A stretch of 64,000 nt of DNA from Sphaerisporangium fuscum (GTDB lineage: Bacteria; Actinomycetota; Actinomycetes; Streptosporangiales; Streptosporangiaceae): positions 186,001 through 250,000 of the forward strand of contig NZ_JAHDTF010000010.1 in assembly GCF_018531465.1 (NCBI RefSeq), given 5' to 3'. The position numbers and the translations under genes are program-made. Below are positions 34,459 through 42,856 of the stretch, in pieces. Every line of letters starts with the position of its first letter. Position 1 is the stretch's first letter. The notes beneath the pieces are model-generated. The model ran no database searches and had not been told where the DNA came from. It worked only from the letters and a program-made list of their open reading frames with translations.

Positions 34459-35346
34459 TCAAGCGGTGGCGGGGGCGAGCACGCGCAGGGCGCCGGGCTC
34501 GACGGCGCAGGTGAGCGGGAGCGGGCCGACGCGCTCGCCGTCGGCGTAGGCGACGACGCCGGGAGCCTCCAGCGTGACCCGGCGCCCGCGGCGGGCGGTC
34601 ACCGCCGGATGGCCGAGGTGGGTGCCCCGGTAGACCCGGGGGAAGGTCCGTAGCAGGGCCGACTTCGGCATCGGGCCGACGATCAGCACGTCCAGCAGGC
34701 CGTCGTCGGCCGCCGCCTCCGGGCAGACCCGCATGCCCGCCCCGTACGTCGAGGTGTTGCCGACGGCCACCAGCATGGCGTCCTGCTCGATCACCTCGTC
34801 GTCGACGGTGATCCTGAACGGGATGGGGACGAACGAGCGCAGCTCCTGCACCATGGCGACGAGGTACTTGGCCGTGCCCTGGGGGCGGGTGAGCAGGTTG
34901 GCGCGCTCGTTGACCTTGGAGTCGAAGCCGCAGGCCGCCACCCCGGCGAACCACTCCTCCTCGCCGATCCGGGCGGCGTCCAGCACGCGGGTCCCGCCGG
35001 CGGCCACGATCTCGGCGGCGGCGAGCGGATCCCTCCTGGGGATGCCGAGGGCGCCGGCGATGTCGTTCCCGGTCCCGGCCGGGATGATCCCGAGCGGCAC
35101 GTCGGTCCCCGCGACCGCCTGGAGGGCCAGGTGCACCAGTCCATCGCCGCCGAAGGCGACCAGCGCCTCCGGGCCCTCCGCGACCGCCGTACAGGCCCGT
35201 TCGAGGGCGTCCTCGGCGCCGGTGCCCACGATCACCGAGACGGGGCGGTCCCCGGCCTTCAGACGGCGCACGACGGGGTCGAGCAGCCGCAGGCTGCGGC
35301 CACCGCGGGCCGCGGGGTTCACGAGGAGTACCAGCTCACCAGCCAC
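34459..35346 (-). CDS. diacylglycerol/sphingosine kinase family protein
   Basis: A 295-residue DAGK-catalytic-domain protein. VLLVNPAARGG opens the N-terminal lobe, the nucleotide loop is FGGDGLVHLALQ (about residues 64-75), and PLGIIPAGTGNDIAGALG follows. The C-terminal lobe includes GNTSTYGAGMRVCPEAAADDGLLDV. It should phosphorylate diacylglycerol or a related lipid at the membrane. It lies between tatC and helY but on the opposite strand. Confidence 0.93.
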   Translation of the reverse strand: MAGELVLLVNPAARGGRSLRLLDPVVRRLKAGDRPVSVIVGTGAEDALERACTAVAEGPEALVAFGGDGLVHLALQAVAGTDVPLGIIPAGTGNDIAGALGIPRRDPLAAAEIVAAGGTRVLDAARIGEEEWFAGVAACGFDSKVNERANLLTRPQGTAKYLVAMVQELRSFVPIPFRITVDDEVIEQDAMLVAVGNTSTYGAGMRVCPEAAADDGLLDVLIVGPMPKSALLRTFPRVYRGTHLGHPAVTARRGRRVTLEAPGVVAYADGERVGPLPLTCAVEPGALRVLAPATA

Positions 35347-35632
35347 AGCCGGAACCTATCCGCCCGAGCCGCTCCGATCCAGCCCCCAAAGGAAGGGGCA
35401 CGCGCGCGACGCTCCCTGTTCCGGCCGCCGGAAAAGTCTTCCGAAGAAGCGCGCGAGGGACGCCGGCGGAGCAAGGCCTTGGGCGAGGGGGAGAAGGGCA
35501 CGCCCTGACCAGGGCGGACGCCGGACGGCGGCGTCCCGGGCGGCCGGATCGGTGCGTCCGGGCCTCGTCCGGACGCGGAAAGGCCGGTGCAGCCGACAGG
35601 ACCGGAATCCGGTTATCGGTAGGCTGAAGTGC
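35347..35632. other. 286-base intergenic region between lipid kinase and helY
   Basis: No gene is supported here. It contains the perfect 15-base palindrome TTCCGGCCGCCGGAA (35419-35433) of unknown role and ends in the helY promoter. The two flanking genes diverge, so both promoters must lie in it. Confidence 0.5.
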
Positions 35633-35633
35633 A
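35620..35633 (+). promoter_or_regulatory. -10 box of helY, likely leaderless
   Basis: TAGGCT (35620-35625) is seven bases before ATG 35633 with no Shine-Dalgarno sequence, predicting transcription start at the initiation codon. Confidence 0.5.
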
Positions 35634-38383
35634 TGACGACGCCTGCGGAACGCTACGCCGCCTTCCGTGAGAAGCACGCCGGCAGCGGGCCCGCGCTCCA
35701 CTCCTTCCGCGGTCTGTACGACTTCGAGCTCGACGAGTTCCAGCTCGACGCCTGCCGGGCGCTGGAGGCGGGCGACGGTGTGCTGGTGGCGGCCCCGACC
35801 GGCTCGGGCAAGACGGTCGTCGGCGAGTTCGCCGTCCATCTGGCCCTGGAGCAGGGCAGCAAGTGCTTCTACACCACGCCGATCAAGGCGCTGTCCAACC
35901 AGAAGTACAACGACCTCGTGCGCCGCTACGGCCCGAAGAAGGTCGGCCTGCTCACCGGGGACAACAGCGTCAACGGCGACGCGCCCATCGTGGTCATGAC
36001 CACCGAGGTGCTGCGCAACATGCTGTACGCGGGCTCCTCCACCCTCGCCGGGCTCAGCCACGTCGTCATGGACGAGGTGCACTACCTCGCCGACCGGTTC
36101 CGCGGAGCCGTCTGGGAAGAGGTGATCATCCACCTCCCCGAGTCGGTGCGCGTCGTCGCCCTGTCGGCGACCGTCAGCAACGCCGAGGAGTTCGGCGAGT
36201 GGCTCGGCGAGGTGCGCGGCGACACCACGGTGATCGTCGACGAGCACCGGCCCGTGCCGCTGTGGCAGCACATGCTGGTCGGCGACCGGCTGTACGACCT
36301 GTTCGTCGACGAGGACAACCGGCCGCGCATCAACCCCTCGCTGATGCGGATCTCCCGCGACGAGCAGCGCCTGGCCCAGGCGCGCGGCCGGCGCGGCTAC
36401 ACCCGGCCGCGCCGCGGCGCGAACATGGTCAGCCGGTCCGACGCGATCGAGAAGCTCGACTCCGAGGGGCTGCTGCCGGCGATCACGTTCATCTTCTCGC
36501 GGGCGGGCTGCGACGCGGCCGTCCTGCAGTGCCTGCACGCCGGCATCCGGCTCACCACCGACAGCGAGCGCCACGAGATCCGCCAGATCGTCGACGAGCG
36601 CACCGCCCACCTGCCCGACGAGGACCTGTCGGTGCTCGGTTACCTCGAATGGCGCGACTGCCTGGAGCGGGGCCTCGCCGCCCACCACGCGGGCATGCTC
36701 CCGGCCTTCAAGGAGGTCGTCGAGGAGCTGTTCACCCGCGGCCTGGTGAAGGCGGTGTTCGCCACCGAGACCCTCGCGCTCGGCATCAACATGCCCGCGC
36801 GGTCGGTGGTGATCGAGAAGCTCGACAAGTGGAACGGCGAGACCCACGCCGACCTGACGCCGGGGGAGTACACCCAGCTCACCGGGCGGGCGGGGCGGCG
36901 CGGCATCGACGTCGAGGGGCACGCCGTGGTGGCCTGGCAGCCCGGCATGGACCCCGTCGCGGTCGCCGGCCTCGCCAGCACCCGCACCTACCCGCTGCGC
37001 TCCAGCTTCCGCCCGTCGTACAACATGGCGGTCAACCTCGTCGGCCAGGTCGGCAGGGAGCGGGCCCGCACGCTGCTGGAGTCGTCGTTCGCCCAGTTCC
37101 AGGCCGACCGGGCCGTGGTGGGCATCGCCAAGCAGGTACGGCGGTCCGAGGAGGCCCTCGAAGGGTACGCGCAGGCGATGACCTGCCACCTCGGCGACTT
37201 CCAGGAGTACGCCCGGATGCGCCGGGAGCTGTCGGACCGGGAGGCCGAGCTGTCGCGCCGGCGCGGCTCGGCGCGGCGGGCGCAGGCCGTCCGGTCGCTG
37301 GAGGCGCTGAAGCCGGGCGACGTGATCCGCGTCCCCGGGGGCCGGCGCGCCGGCTTGGCGGTCATCCTCGATCCGGGTCTCACGATGCGCACCGAAGGGC
37401 CCTCGCCGCTGGTGCTCACGATCGGCAAGCAGGTCAAGCGGCTGTCGGCGGCCGATTTCCCGGTGCCGGTGGAGCCGGTCGAGCGGTTGCGCATCCCCAA
37501 GAACTTCAACCCGCGCGCCCCCAAGGACCGCGCCAACCTCGTCGCGACCCTGCACGCCAAGATCGGCGACCGTGACCTCGGCCGCCCCGTCCGGGCCCGC
37601 GACCACGACGCCGAGGCCATGCTGGCCCGGGGCGCCACGCCCGGCACCCCCGAGTGGGAGATCGCCGAGCTGCGCCGCGAGCTGCGCGCCCACCCCTGCC
37701 ACGGGTGCGACGAGCGCGAGGACCACGCCCGCTGGGCCGAGCGCTACCACAAGCTGCTCCGCGAGACCGAAGGGCTGCGGCGGCGGGTCGAGAGCAGATC
37801 GCACGTGATCGCCCGTACGTTCGACCGGGTGTGCGGGGTGCTCGACCAGCTCGGGTACCTCGACGGCGAGACCGTGACGCCCGAGGGCCGCCGGCTCGCC
37901 CAGCTCTACACCGAGCTCGACCTGCTCACCTCCGAGTGCCTGCGCGCCGGCATCTGGGAGGAGCTCGACCCGGCCGAGCTGACCGCCTGCGTGTCGTCCC
38001 TGGTGTTCGAGTCACGGCAGGCCGACGACGCCCGGCCGCCCAAGATCCCACAGGGACGCGCCAAGGACGCCCTGGGGGCCATGGTGCGCATCTTCGCCGA
38101 GCTGGAGGACATCGAGCGCGACCACGCCCTGCAGTTCATCAGGGAGCCCGACCTGGGGTTCGCGTGGGTGGCGTTCCGGTGGGCCAAGGGGCACAGCCTC
38201 GACGCGGTGCTCACCGACGGCGACCTCGCGGCGGGCGACTTCGTGCGCTGGGTCAAGCAGCTGATCGACCTGCTCGACCAGGTCGGCAAGGCCGCCCCCC
38301 AGAACAGCAAGGTCAAGCAGAACGCCGGGAAGGCCATCGACTCCCTGCGCCGGGGCGTCGTCGCCTACTCCTCGGTCGGCTGA
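35633..38383 (+). CDS. helY: DEAD/DEAH-box RNA helicase, HelY (Ski2/Mtr4-like)
   Basis: A 916-residue superfamily 2 helicase. Motif I is AAPTGSGKT (about residues 49-57), followed by TPIKALSNQKYNDL, DEVHYLAD (DEVH box), LSATVSN, TFIFSRAGCD and QLTGRAGRRGID (motif VI). The C-terminal region has the DSHCT-type domain (EEALEGY through to the end). Relatives unwind structured RNA. A gene of this type follows tatC in M. tuberculosis (helY), so the placement supports the name. ATG 35633 directly precedes the conserved AERYAAFREKH entry; the longer frame upstream runs through the divergent promoter. Confidence 0.95.
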   Translation: MTTPAERYAAFREKHAGSGPALHSFRGLYDFELDEFQLDACRALEAGDGVLVAAPTGSGKTVVGEFAVHLALEQGSKCFYTTPIKALSNQKYNDLVRRYGPKKVGLLTGDNSVNGDAPIVVMTTEVLRNMLYAGSSTLAGLSHVVMDEVHYLADRFRGAVWEEVIIHLPESVRVVALSATVSNAEEFGEWLGEVRGDTTVIVDEHRPVPLWQHMLVGDRLYDLFVDEDNRPRINPSLMRISRDEQRLAQARGRRGYTRPRRGANMVSRSDAIEKLDSEGLLPAITFIFSRAGCDAAVLQCLHAGIRLTTDSERHEIRQIVDERTAHLPDEDLSVLGYLEWRDCLERGLAAHHAGMLPAFKEVVEELFTRGLVKAVFATETLALGINMPARSVVIEKLDKWNGETHADLTPGEYTQLTGRAGRRGIDVEGHAVVAWQPGMDPVAVAGLASTRTYPLRSSFRPSYNMAVNLVGQVGRERARTLLESSFAQFQADRAVVGIAKQVRRSEEALEGYAQAMTCHLGDFQEYARMRRELSDREAELSRRRGSARRAQAVRSLEALKPGDVIRVPGGRRAGLAVILDPGLTMRTEGPSPLVLTIGKQVKRLSAADFPVPVEPVERLRIPKNFNPRAPKDRANLVATLHAKIGDRDLGRPVRARDHDAEAMLARGATPGTPEWEIAELRRELRAHPCHGCDEREDHARWAERYHKLLRETEGLRRRVESRSHVIARTFDRVCGVLDQLGYLDGETVTPEGRRLAQLYTELDLLTSECLRAGIWEELDPAELTACVSSLVFESRQADDARPPKIPQGRAKDALGAMVRIFAELEDIERDHALQFIREPDLGFAWVAFRWAKGHSLDAVLTDGDLAAGDFVRWVKQLIDLLDQVGKAAPQNSKVKQNAGKAIDSLRRGVVAYSSVG

Positions 38384-38391
38384 CCACTGTC

Positions 38392-38425
38392 GTTCCCCGC
38401 TCGGCGGCGTCTCCGAGCGGGGAAC
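38392..38425. terminator. bidirectional terminator between helY and the RNB gene
   Basis: GTTCCCCGCTCGG (38392-38404) pairs perfectly with CCGAGCGGGGAAC (38413-38425) across an 8-base loop. It sits between two converging stop codons and can serve both transcripts. Confidence 0.88.
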
Positions 38426-38437
38426 TTGCGGGTCGGG

Positions 38438-39859
38438 TCAGGCGACGGTGAAGCGGACCTCCCGGGTGGTGAGGTCGGCGCGAGTGAGGCGTACCTGGAT
38501 CTTCTCGCCGAGGGGAAGGCCGTCGCCGTCGCAGCGGGCGACCACCGCGGGGTCGGTGATTTGCACGACGCCGCCGGGCCTGCCCTCCTGGACGTCCACC
38601 ACCACCGCGTCGAAGGTCTGCCCGACCTTGTCGCGCAGCACGAACGCCTCCACCAGGTCGACGCACGCGCGCTCGACGGCGGAGGCCCGGTGCCCGGCTC
38701 CGGTCATGAGCGACGGCAGCTCCTCCAGTGCCTGCTGGACGGGCTCGGGCACCGGCACGCCCTCGGCCACCGCCAGGCACACCTCGGTGCCGTAGCGATC
38801 GACGAGCCGGCGCAGCGGGGCGGTCACGTGGGCGTAGGGCGCGGCCACCGCGGCGTGGGTGGCGTCCTTCGGCGGCTCGCCGTTGAAGGCGGTGTACCCG
38901 GCGCCGCGCAGCAGCGCCGCCGACTCCCGCAGGAACGCCGCGTTCGCCGGGATCTTGGGGTCGAGGTTCGCCACGGCCTCCCCGAAGCTCTCGCCGTCCG
39001 CCCACGGCACGCCGAGGGCGGCGGCGATGCGGCGGACCCGGTCCGACGTCTCGCGTGGAGCCGGCGGCAGCGTGCGGAGCACGCCCATCTCGGCGTCGAG
39101 CATCATCGCGGCGGCGGCCATGCCGGTCATCAGCGAGATCTGGGCGTTCCACGCCTCGGCCGGCAGCGGGGTGCGGAACTCCACGCGGTAGCCGTCGCCG
39201 TGCGCGACGACCTCCTGCTCGGGCGTGGGCAGCGACACCCCGCCCCGCTCGCGTTCGAGCTCCGACCGCAGCGCGCCCACGACCGGCAGCAGCCGCAGCG
39301 TGCCGTCGGCGGTGCCGGTGTCGAGGGCCGCCTGCACGTAGTCGTAGTCGAGCCGCTCCCGGCTGCGCACCAGGGCGCGCGTCACGTCGGCCCCGATGGT
39401 GCGCCCGTCGGCGTCGAGGTCGAGGCACCACAGCGCCGCCGGGCGGGTGACGCCGGGCAGCAGGCTCGCGGCCCCCTCCGACAGGACGGCCGGGTGCAGC
39501 GGGACACGGGTGTCCGGCATGTAGACCGTCTCGCCGCGCTTCCTCGCCTCGGCGTCGATCGCGCCGCCCGGCCGGACGAACGAGCCGACGTCGGCGATGG
39601 CGTACCAGACGCGGAAGCCCCGCGGCCGCTCCTCGATGCACAGCGCCTGGTCGAGGTCCATCGACCCGGGCGGGTCGACCGTCAGGAGCGGCAGGTCGGT
39701 GCGGTCGGGGAGGGAGGGGAGGGCGGCCGAGGCCGCCCGCTCGGCCTCCTCCAGCACCGCCGCCGGGAACTCCTCGGGAAGCTCCAGCTCACCGCGGATA
39801 CGCTCGAAGCCCTCGGCGAGCCTCGGAGCCTCGGACACATGAATCGCTCTGTGACGCAC
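38438..39859 (-). CDS. RNB-domain ribonuclease (RNase II/R family)
   Basis: A 473-residue ribonuclease. The RNB signature begins at DPPGSMDLDQALCIEERPRG (about residues 61-80) with the clustered aspartates that bind Mg2+. VWYAIADVGSFV and MPDTRVPLHPAVLSEGAASLLPG follow. It is shorter than E. coli RNase II (644 residues): no clear N-terminal cold-shock domains are present, while a short C-terminal beta-rich tail remains. It degrades RNA 3' to 5'. The start is GTG at 39859; a second GTG lies seven codons in. It converges with the HelY helicase gene, a possible functional pair in RNA decay. Confidence 0.9.
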   Translation of the reverse strand: MRHRAIHVSEAPRLAEGFERIRGELELPEEFPAAVLEEAERAASAALPSLPDRTDLPLLTVDPPGSMDLDQALCIEERPRGFRVWYAIADVGSFVRPGGAIDAEARKRGETVYMPDTRVPLHPAVLSEGAASLLPGVTRPAALWCLDLDADGRTIGADVTRALVRSRERLDYDYVQAALDTGTADGTLRLLPVVGALRSELERERGGVSLPTPEQEVVAHGDGYRVEFRTPLPAEAWNAQISLMTGMAAAAMMLDAEMGVLRTLPPAPRETSDRVRRIAAALGVPWADGESFGEAVANLDPKIPANAAFLRESAALLRGAGYTAFNGEPPKDATHAAVAAPYAHVTAPLRRLVDRYGTEVCLAVAEGVPVPEPVQQALEELPSLMTGAGHRASAVERACVDLVEAFVLRDKVGQTFDAVVVDVQEGRPGGVVQITDPAVVARCDGDGLPLGEKIQVRLTRADLTTREVRFTVA

Positions 39860-39939
39860 AAACCAGGATCTTAGGCGCTTTCCATCCCGCGTACCTGGGC
39901 CCGCTCCCGCACCGGGCCGGGAGCGGCCGGAAGGTGCGG

Positions 39940-40845
39940 TCAGCCGGCGAGGGCGGCCAGCAGGCGGTTGAGGGGGCCGTCGAGGCCGTAGCGGTCGGCC
40001 AGGGCGACCAGTGCCTCGGGATCGCGCGCGGCGACCGGGCGGGCCAGAGGGACGTCGGGGAGCGGCGCGTCGTGCGCCACCTTGACGACCTTCGGCGCCA
40101 CCTCGAGGTAGTCGCGGGCGTTGGCGAGCTTGGTGCGGCTCCCCGCCGGGAAGCCCTCGGCCACGCCGTCGTCGAGCGCCTCCAGGATGGCGGCCAGCGA
40201 GCCGAACCGGGTGACGAGGGCGGCGGCGGTCTTGTCGCCGACCCCGGGCACACCCGGCAGGCCGTCGCTGGGGTCACCGCGCAGCGTGGCGTAGTCGGCG
40301 TAGGCCCGGCCCGGGATGCCGTACTTGGCGGTCACCTGCGCCTCGTCGAACACCTGCAGGTTGCGGATGCCCTTGATCGTGTAGAGGACGCGGCACGGCT
40401 GGGCGTCGTTCACGAGCTGGAACAGGTCGCGGTCGCCGGTGACGATGTCGACGGGCCCGGTGGCGCGGGCCGCGCAGGTGCCGATCACGTCGTCGGCCTC
40501 GTACCCCGGGACGCCGATGCGGGCGATGCCGACGGCGTCGAGCACCCGCTCGATGACGGGGACCTGCGGCTCGAGCGTGTCGGGCACCTCCTCCTGGTCG
40601 CCGGTGGCGACCCGGTGGGCCTTGTAGGAGGGGATGGCCGCCACGCGGAACGCGGGCCGCCAGTCGGCGTCCATGCACGCGACGAGCTCGCCGGGGGAGT
40701 TGGCCCGGACCAGCGTGGCGATCATGTCGATCAGCCCCCGGACGGCGTTCACCGGCATGCCGTCCGGCGCGGTCATCGACTCGGGCACCCCGTAGAACGC
40801 CCGGAAGTACAACGAGGGAGTGTCGAGAAGCATCAACCCTGGCAT
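39940..40845 (-). CDS. 5'-3' exonuclease (Pol I N-domain/FEN type)
   Basis: A 301-residue stand-alone relative of the 5' nuclease domain of DNA polymerase I. LMLLDTPSLYFRAFYG opens it, the metal-site motifs GYEADDVIGTCA and VDIVTGDRDLFQLV follow, and the helix-hairpin-helix region reads DPSDGLPGVPGVGDKTAA. It removes RNA primers or flaps during replication and repair. ATG 40845 follows AAGGATGGGG. It lies behind the RNB gene start on the same strand at a distance of 80 bases. Many actinobacteria carry such a second flap nuclease besides polA. Confidence 0.93.
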   Translation of the reverse strand: MPGLMLLDTPSLYFRAFYGVPESMTAPDGMPVNAVRGLIDMIATLVRANSPGELVACMDADWRPAFRVAAIPSYKAHRVATGDQEEVPDTLEPQVPVIERVLDAVGIARIGVPGYEADDVIGTCAARATGPVDIVTGDRDLFQLVNDAQPCRVLYTIKGIRNLQVFDEAQVTAKYGIPGRAYADYATLRGDPSDGLPGVPGVGDKTAAALVTRFGSLAAILEALDDGVAEGFPAGSRTKLANARDYLEVAPKVVKVAHDAPLPDVPLARPVAARDPEALVALADRYGLDGPLNRLLAALAG

Positions 40846-40952
40846 GACCCCATCCTTGCAGCCCACACCGACGAAACGGCACCGGTACCACCCCCGGACT
40901 CGGGCCGGGCCGCCCGCGTCACGGGGGGTGGGAGTGATCGATCGGGGTGGAA

Positions 40953-40966
40953 TACATTGGGCGGTG
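40953..40966 (+). promoter_or_regulatory. -10 box of the M24 peptidase gene
   Basis: TACATT (40953-40958) lies seven bases before GTG 40966, without a ribosome-binding sequence. A leaderless transcript is likely. Confidence 0.5.
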
Positions 40967-42081
40967 TGACTACGACCCCTTCTGACCTTTACCCTGTGAG
41001 CCGCCTGGCCGCCGTGCGCGAGGCGGTCGGCGCCGCCGGGATCGGCGCCCTCCTGCTGACGCCGGGAGCCGACCTGCGGTACGTCACCGGCTACGACGCC
41101 CTTCCGCTCGAGCGGCTCACCTGCCTGGTGGTGCCCGCCGAGGGGGAGGCGTTCATAATGGTGCCCAGGCTCGAGATCCCCGCGGCCGAGCACTCGCCCG
41201 CCGCCCGGCTCGGCCTGGAGTTCGTGGCGTGGGACGAGACCGACGACCCGTACTCCGTGGTCGCCGGCAGGATCGGGCAGGTCGCCACCATCGGGCTGGC
41301 CGAGCGCATGTGGGCCATGCACTCGCTGCGCTTCCGCTCCGTCCTCCCCGGCGCCGAGCAGGTGCTCGCCACGTCGGTGCTGAGGGGCCTGCGCACGCGC
41401 AAGAGCCCGGCGGAGGCCGCGGCGCTGCGTGAGGCGGGCGCGGCCATCGACGCCGTCCACGCCCAGGTGCCGCAGTTCCTGAAGGCCGGGCGCACCGAGC
41501 GCGAGGTCGGCCGCGACATCGCCGAGGCGATCCTCGCCGCCGGGCACGCCACCGTCGACTTCGTGATCGTGGCCTCCGGCCCGAACGGCGCGAGCCCCCA
41601 CCACGAGCTCTCCGACCGTGTCATCCAGGCCGGCGAGCCGGTGGTGATCGACATCGGCGGCCAGATGCCGAGCGGCTACTGCTCCGACTCCACCCGCGTG
41701 TACTGCGTGGGTGAGCCGCCCGCCGACTTCGCGGAGTACTACGAGGTGCTGCGCCGCGCCCAGGACGCCGCCTGCGAGGCCGTGCGCCCGGGCGTGTCGT
41801 GCGAGTCGATCGACGCGGCGGCCAGGGAGGTCATCGCCGAGGCCGGGTACGGCGACCACTTCATCCACCGCACCGGTCACGGCATCGGCCTGGAGACCCA
41901 CGAGGAGCCCTACATCGTGGCGGGCAACACCGAGCCGCTCGCGCCGGGCTTCGCGTTCTCGGTCGAGCCGGGCATCTACCTGTCGGGCCGGCACGGCGCG
42001 CGCATCGAGGACATCCTGATCTGCACCGAGGACGGTGGCGAGCGCCTCAACAACCGGCCTCGCGAGCTCGTCGTGGTCTGA
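40966..42081 (+). CDS. Xaa-Pro peptidase, M24 family
   Basis: A 371-residue two-domain protein: creatinase-like N-domain (LAAVREAVGAAGIGALLLTPGADLRYVTGYDA) and pita-bread C-domain. The dinuclear metal ligands are visible in VVIDIGGQMPSGYCSDSTR (two Asp), HRTGHGIGLETHEEPYI (His), FSVEPGIYL (Glu) and GARIEDIL (Glu). All five expected ligands appear intact. It should cleave N-terminal residues before proline. It is divergent from the exonuclease gene. GTG 40966 fits the leaderless promoter. Confidence 0.94.
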   Translation: MTTTPSDLYPVSRLAAVREAVGAAGIGALLLTPGADLRYVTGYDALPLERLTCLVVPAEGEAFIMVPRLEIPAAEHSPAARLGLEFVAWDETDDPYSVVAGRIGQVATIGLAERMWAMHSLRFRSVLPGAEQVLATSVLRGLRTRKSPAEAAALREAGAAIDAVHAQVPQFLKAGRTEREVGRDIAEAILAAGHATVDFVIVASGPNGASPHHELSDRVIQAGEPVVIDIGGQMPSGYCSDSTRVYCVGEPPADFAEYYEVLRRAQDAACEAVRPGVSCESIDAAAREVIAEAGYGDHFIHRTGHGIGLETHEEPYIVAGNTEPLAPGFAFSVEPGIYLSGRHGARIEDILICTEDGGERLNNRPRELVVV

Positions 42082-42118
42082 TCGCCCGGTTCCACCATGC
42101 GGGTCCCGAGCGGCCCGA

Positions 42119-42148
42119 GAAGCCCGGATCATCGCTGGTCCGGGCTTC
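42119..42148. terminator. terminator between peptidase and TetR genes
   Basis: GAAGCCCGGA (42119-42128) pairs perfectly with TCCGGGCTTC (42139-42148) across a 10-base loop. It lies between two converging genes, so it can stop both. Confidence 0.8.
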
Positions 42149-42155
42149 GCCCTGT

Positions 42156-42797
42156 TCAGGGGGGCGGGTAGAGGAGGGTGAAGGCGCGGAGGACGGCTTC
42201 TGTGTGCCGGCTGAAACGGCCCTCGTCGAACGGGGTGCCGGGGTCGTTGGCCAGTTGCTGGGTGACCACCCCGGCCAGCAGCACCCCCAGCATCTCGCGG
42301 CCTTCGTCGCTGTCGGCGCCGGGGTGCAGCCCGCCGAGGCGGACGGCCTCGGCCACCAGGTCGCCGATCTGGCCGACCGCCTCCAGCGCCGGCGCGTAGG
42401 CCTCGGGTGAGGGCTCGAACCCCGGGACGGGGCGCCAGAAGAGCAGCTGGGCGACCGCCGGGTGCTCGACCCCCCATCGCATGCCGGCCGTGACGGCGCC
42501 GAACAGCGCGGGCAGGCCGGGCTCGCGGCCCGCCGCGCCCCGGCGCAGCGCCGCCAGGAAGTCGCGCTGCCCCTGGGCGAACACCGCGTCGTACACCGCG
42601 TGCCGGGACGGGAAGTACTTGTAGACCGAGGGCGGCTGGATGCCCAAGCGCCGGGCCACCGCCGACAGGCTGAGACCGGCCGCGCCCTCCTCCGCCATCA
42701 GCTCGACGGCGATCTCGAGGATCTCGGCCTTGGTCTCGGCGCGCCGCCGCCCGCGCCGGTCGCCGCCCGCTTCCTTGATGCCCTCCATGCCGCCCAT
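42156..42797 (-). CDS. TetR-family regulator of the UvrA-like gene
   Basis: A 213-residue TetR protein. The helix-turn-helix region is SLSAVARRLGIQPPSVYKYFPSRHAVYDAVF (about residues 42-72). Its C-terminal domain resembles the TetR_C_33/WHG type. ATG 42797 and 42788 are both possible. The gene is divergent from the UvrA-like gene and the 45-base gap contains inverted repeats, so it probably represses that gene and itself until a DNA-damaging or intercalating drug binds. Confidence 0.9.
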   Translation of the reverse strand: MGGMEGIKEAGGDRRGRRRAETKAEILEIAVELMAEEGAAGLSLSAVARRLGIQPPSVYKYFPSRHAVYDAVFAQGQRDFLAALRRGAAGREPGLPALFGAVTAGMRWGVEHPAVAQLLFWRPVPGFEPSPEAYAPALEAVGQIGDLVAEAVRLGGLHPGADSDEGREMLGVLLAGVVTQQLANDPGTPFDEGRFSRHTEAVLRAFTLLYPPP

Positions 42798-42806
42798 AGT
42801 ACTATT

Positions 42807-42835
42807 GGTAATAGCCTTAGCTATAGCTATTAGCC
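42807..42835. promoter_or_regulatory. TetR operator in the UvrA-like promoter
   Basis: The perfect 12-base palindrome TAGCTATAGCTA (42818-42829) lies inside a wider imperfect repeat with GGTAATAGCC (42807-42816) and GCTATTAGCC (42826-42835). The AT-rich block separates the divergent TetR and UvrA-like genes. Confidence 0.7.
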
Positions 42836-42856
42836 ATAGCCGTGAAGGAGGACAGG

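Noticed and set aside
36082..36333. Small minus-strand frames inside helY, the RNB gene and pafA
   Set aside because: They are short shadows with Ser/Arg/Thr-rich translations and no signals of their own.
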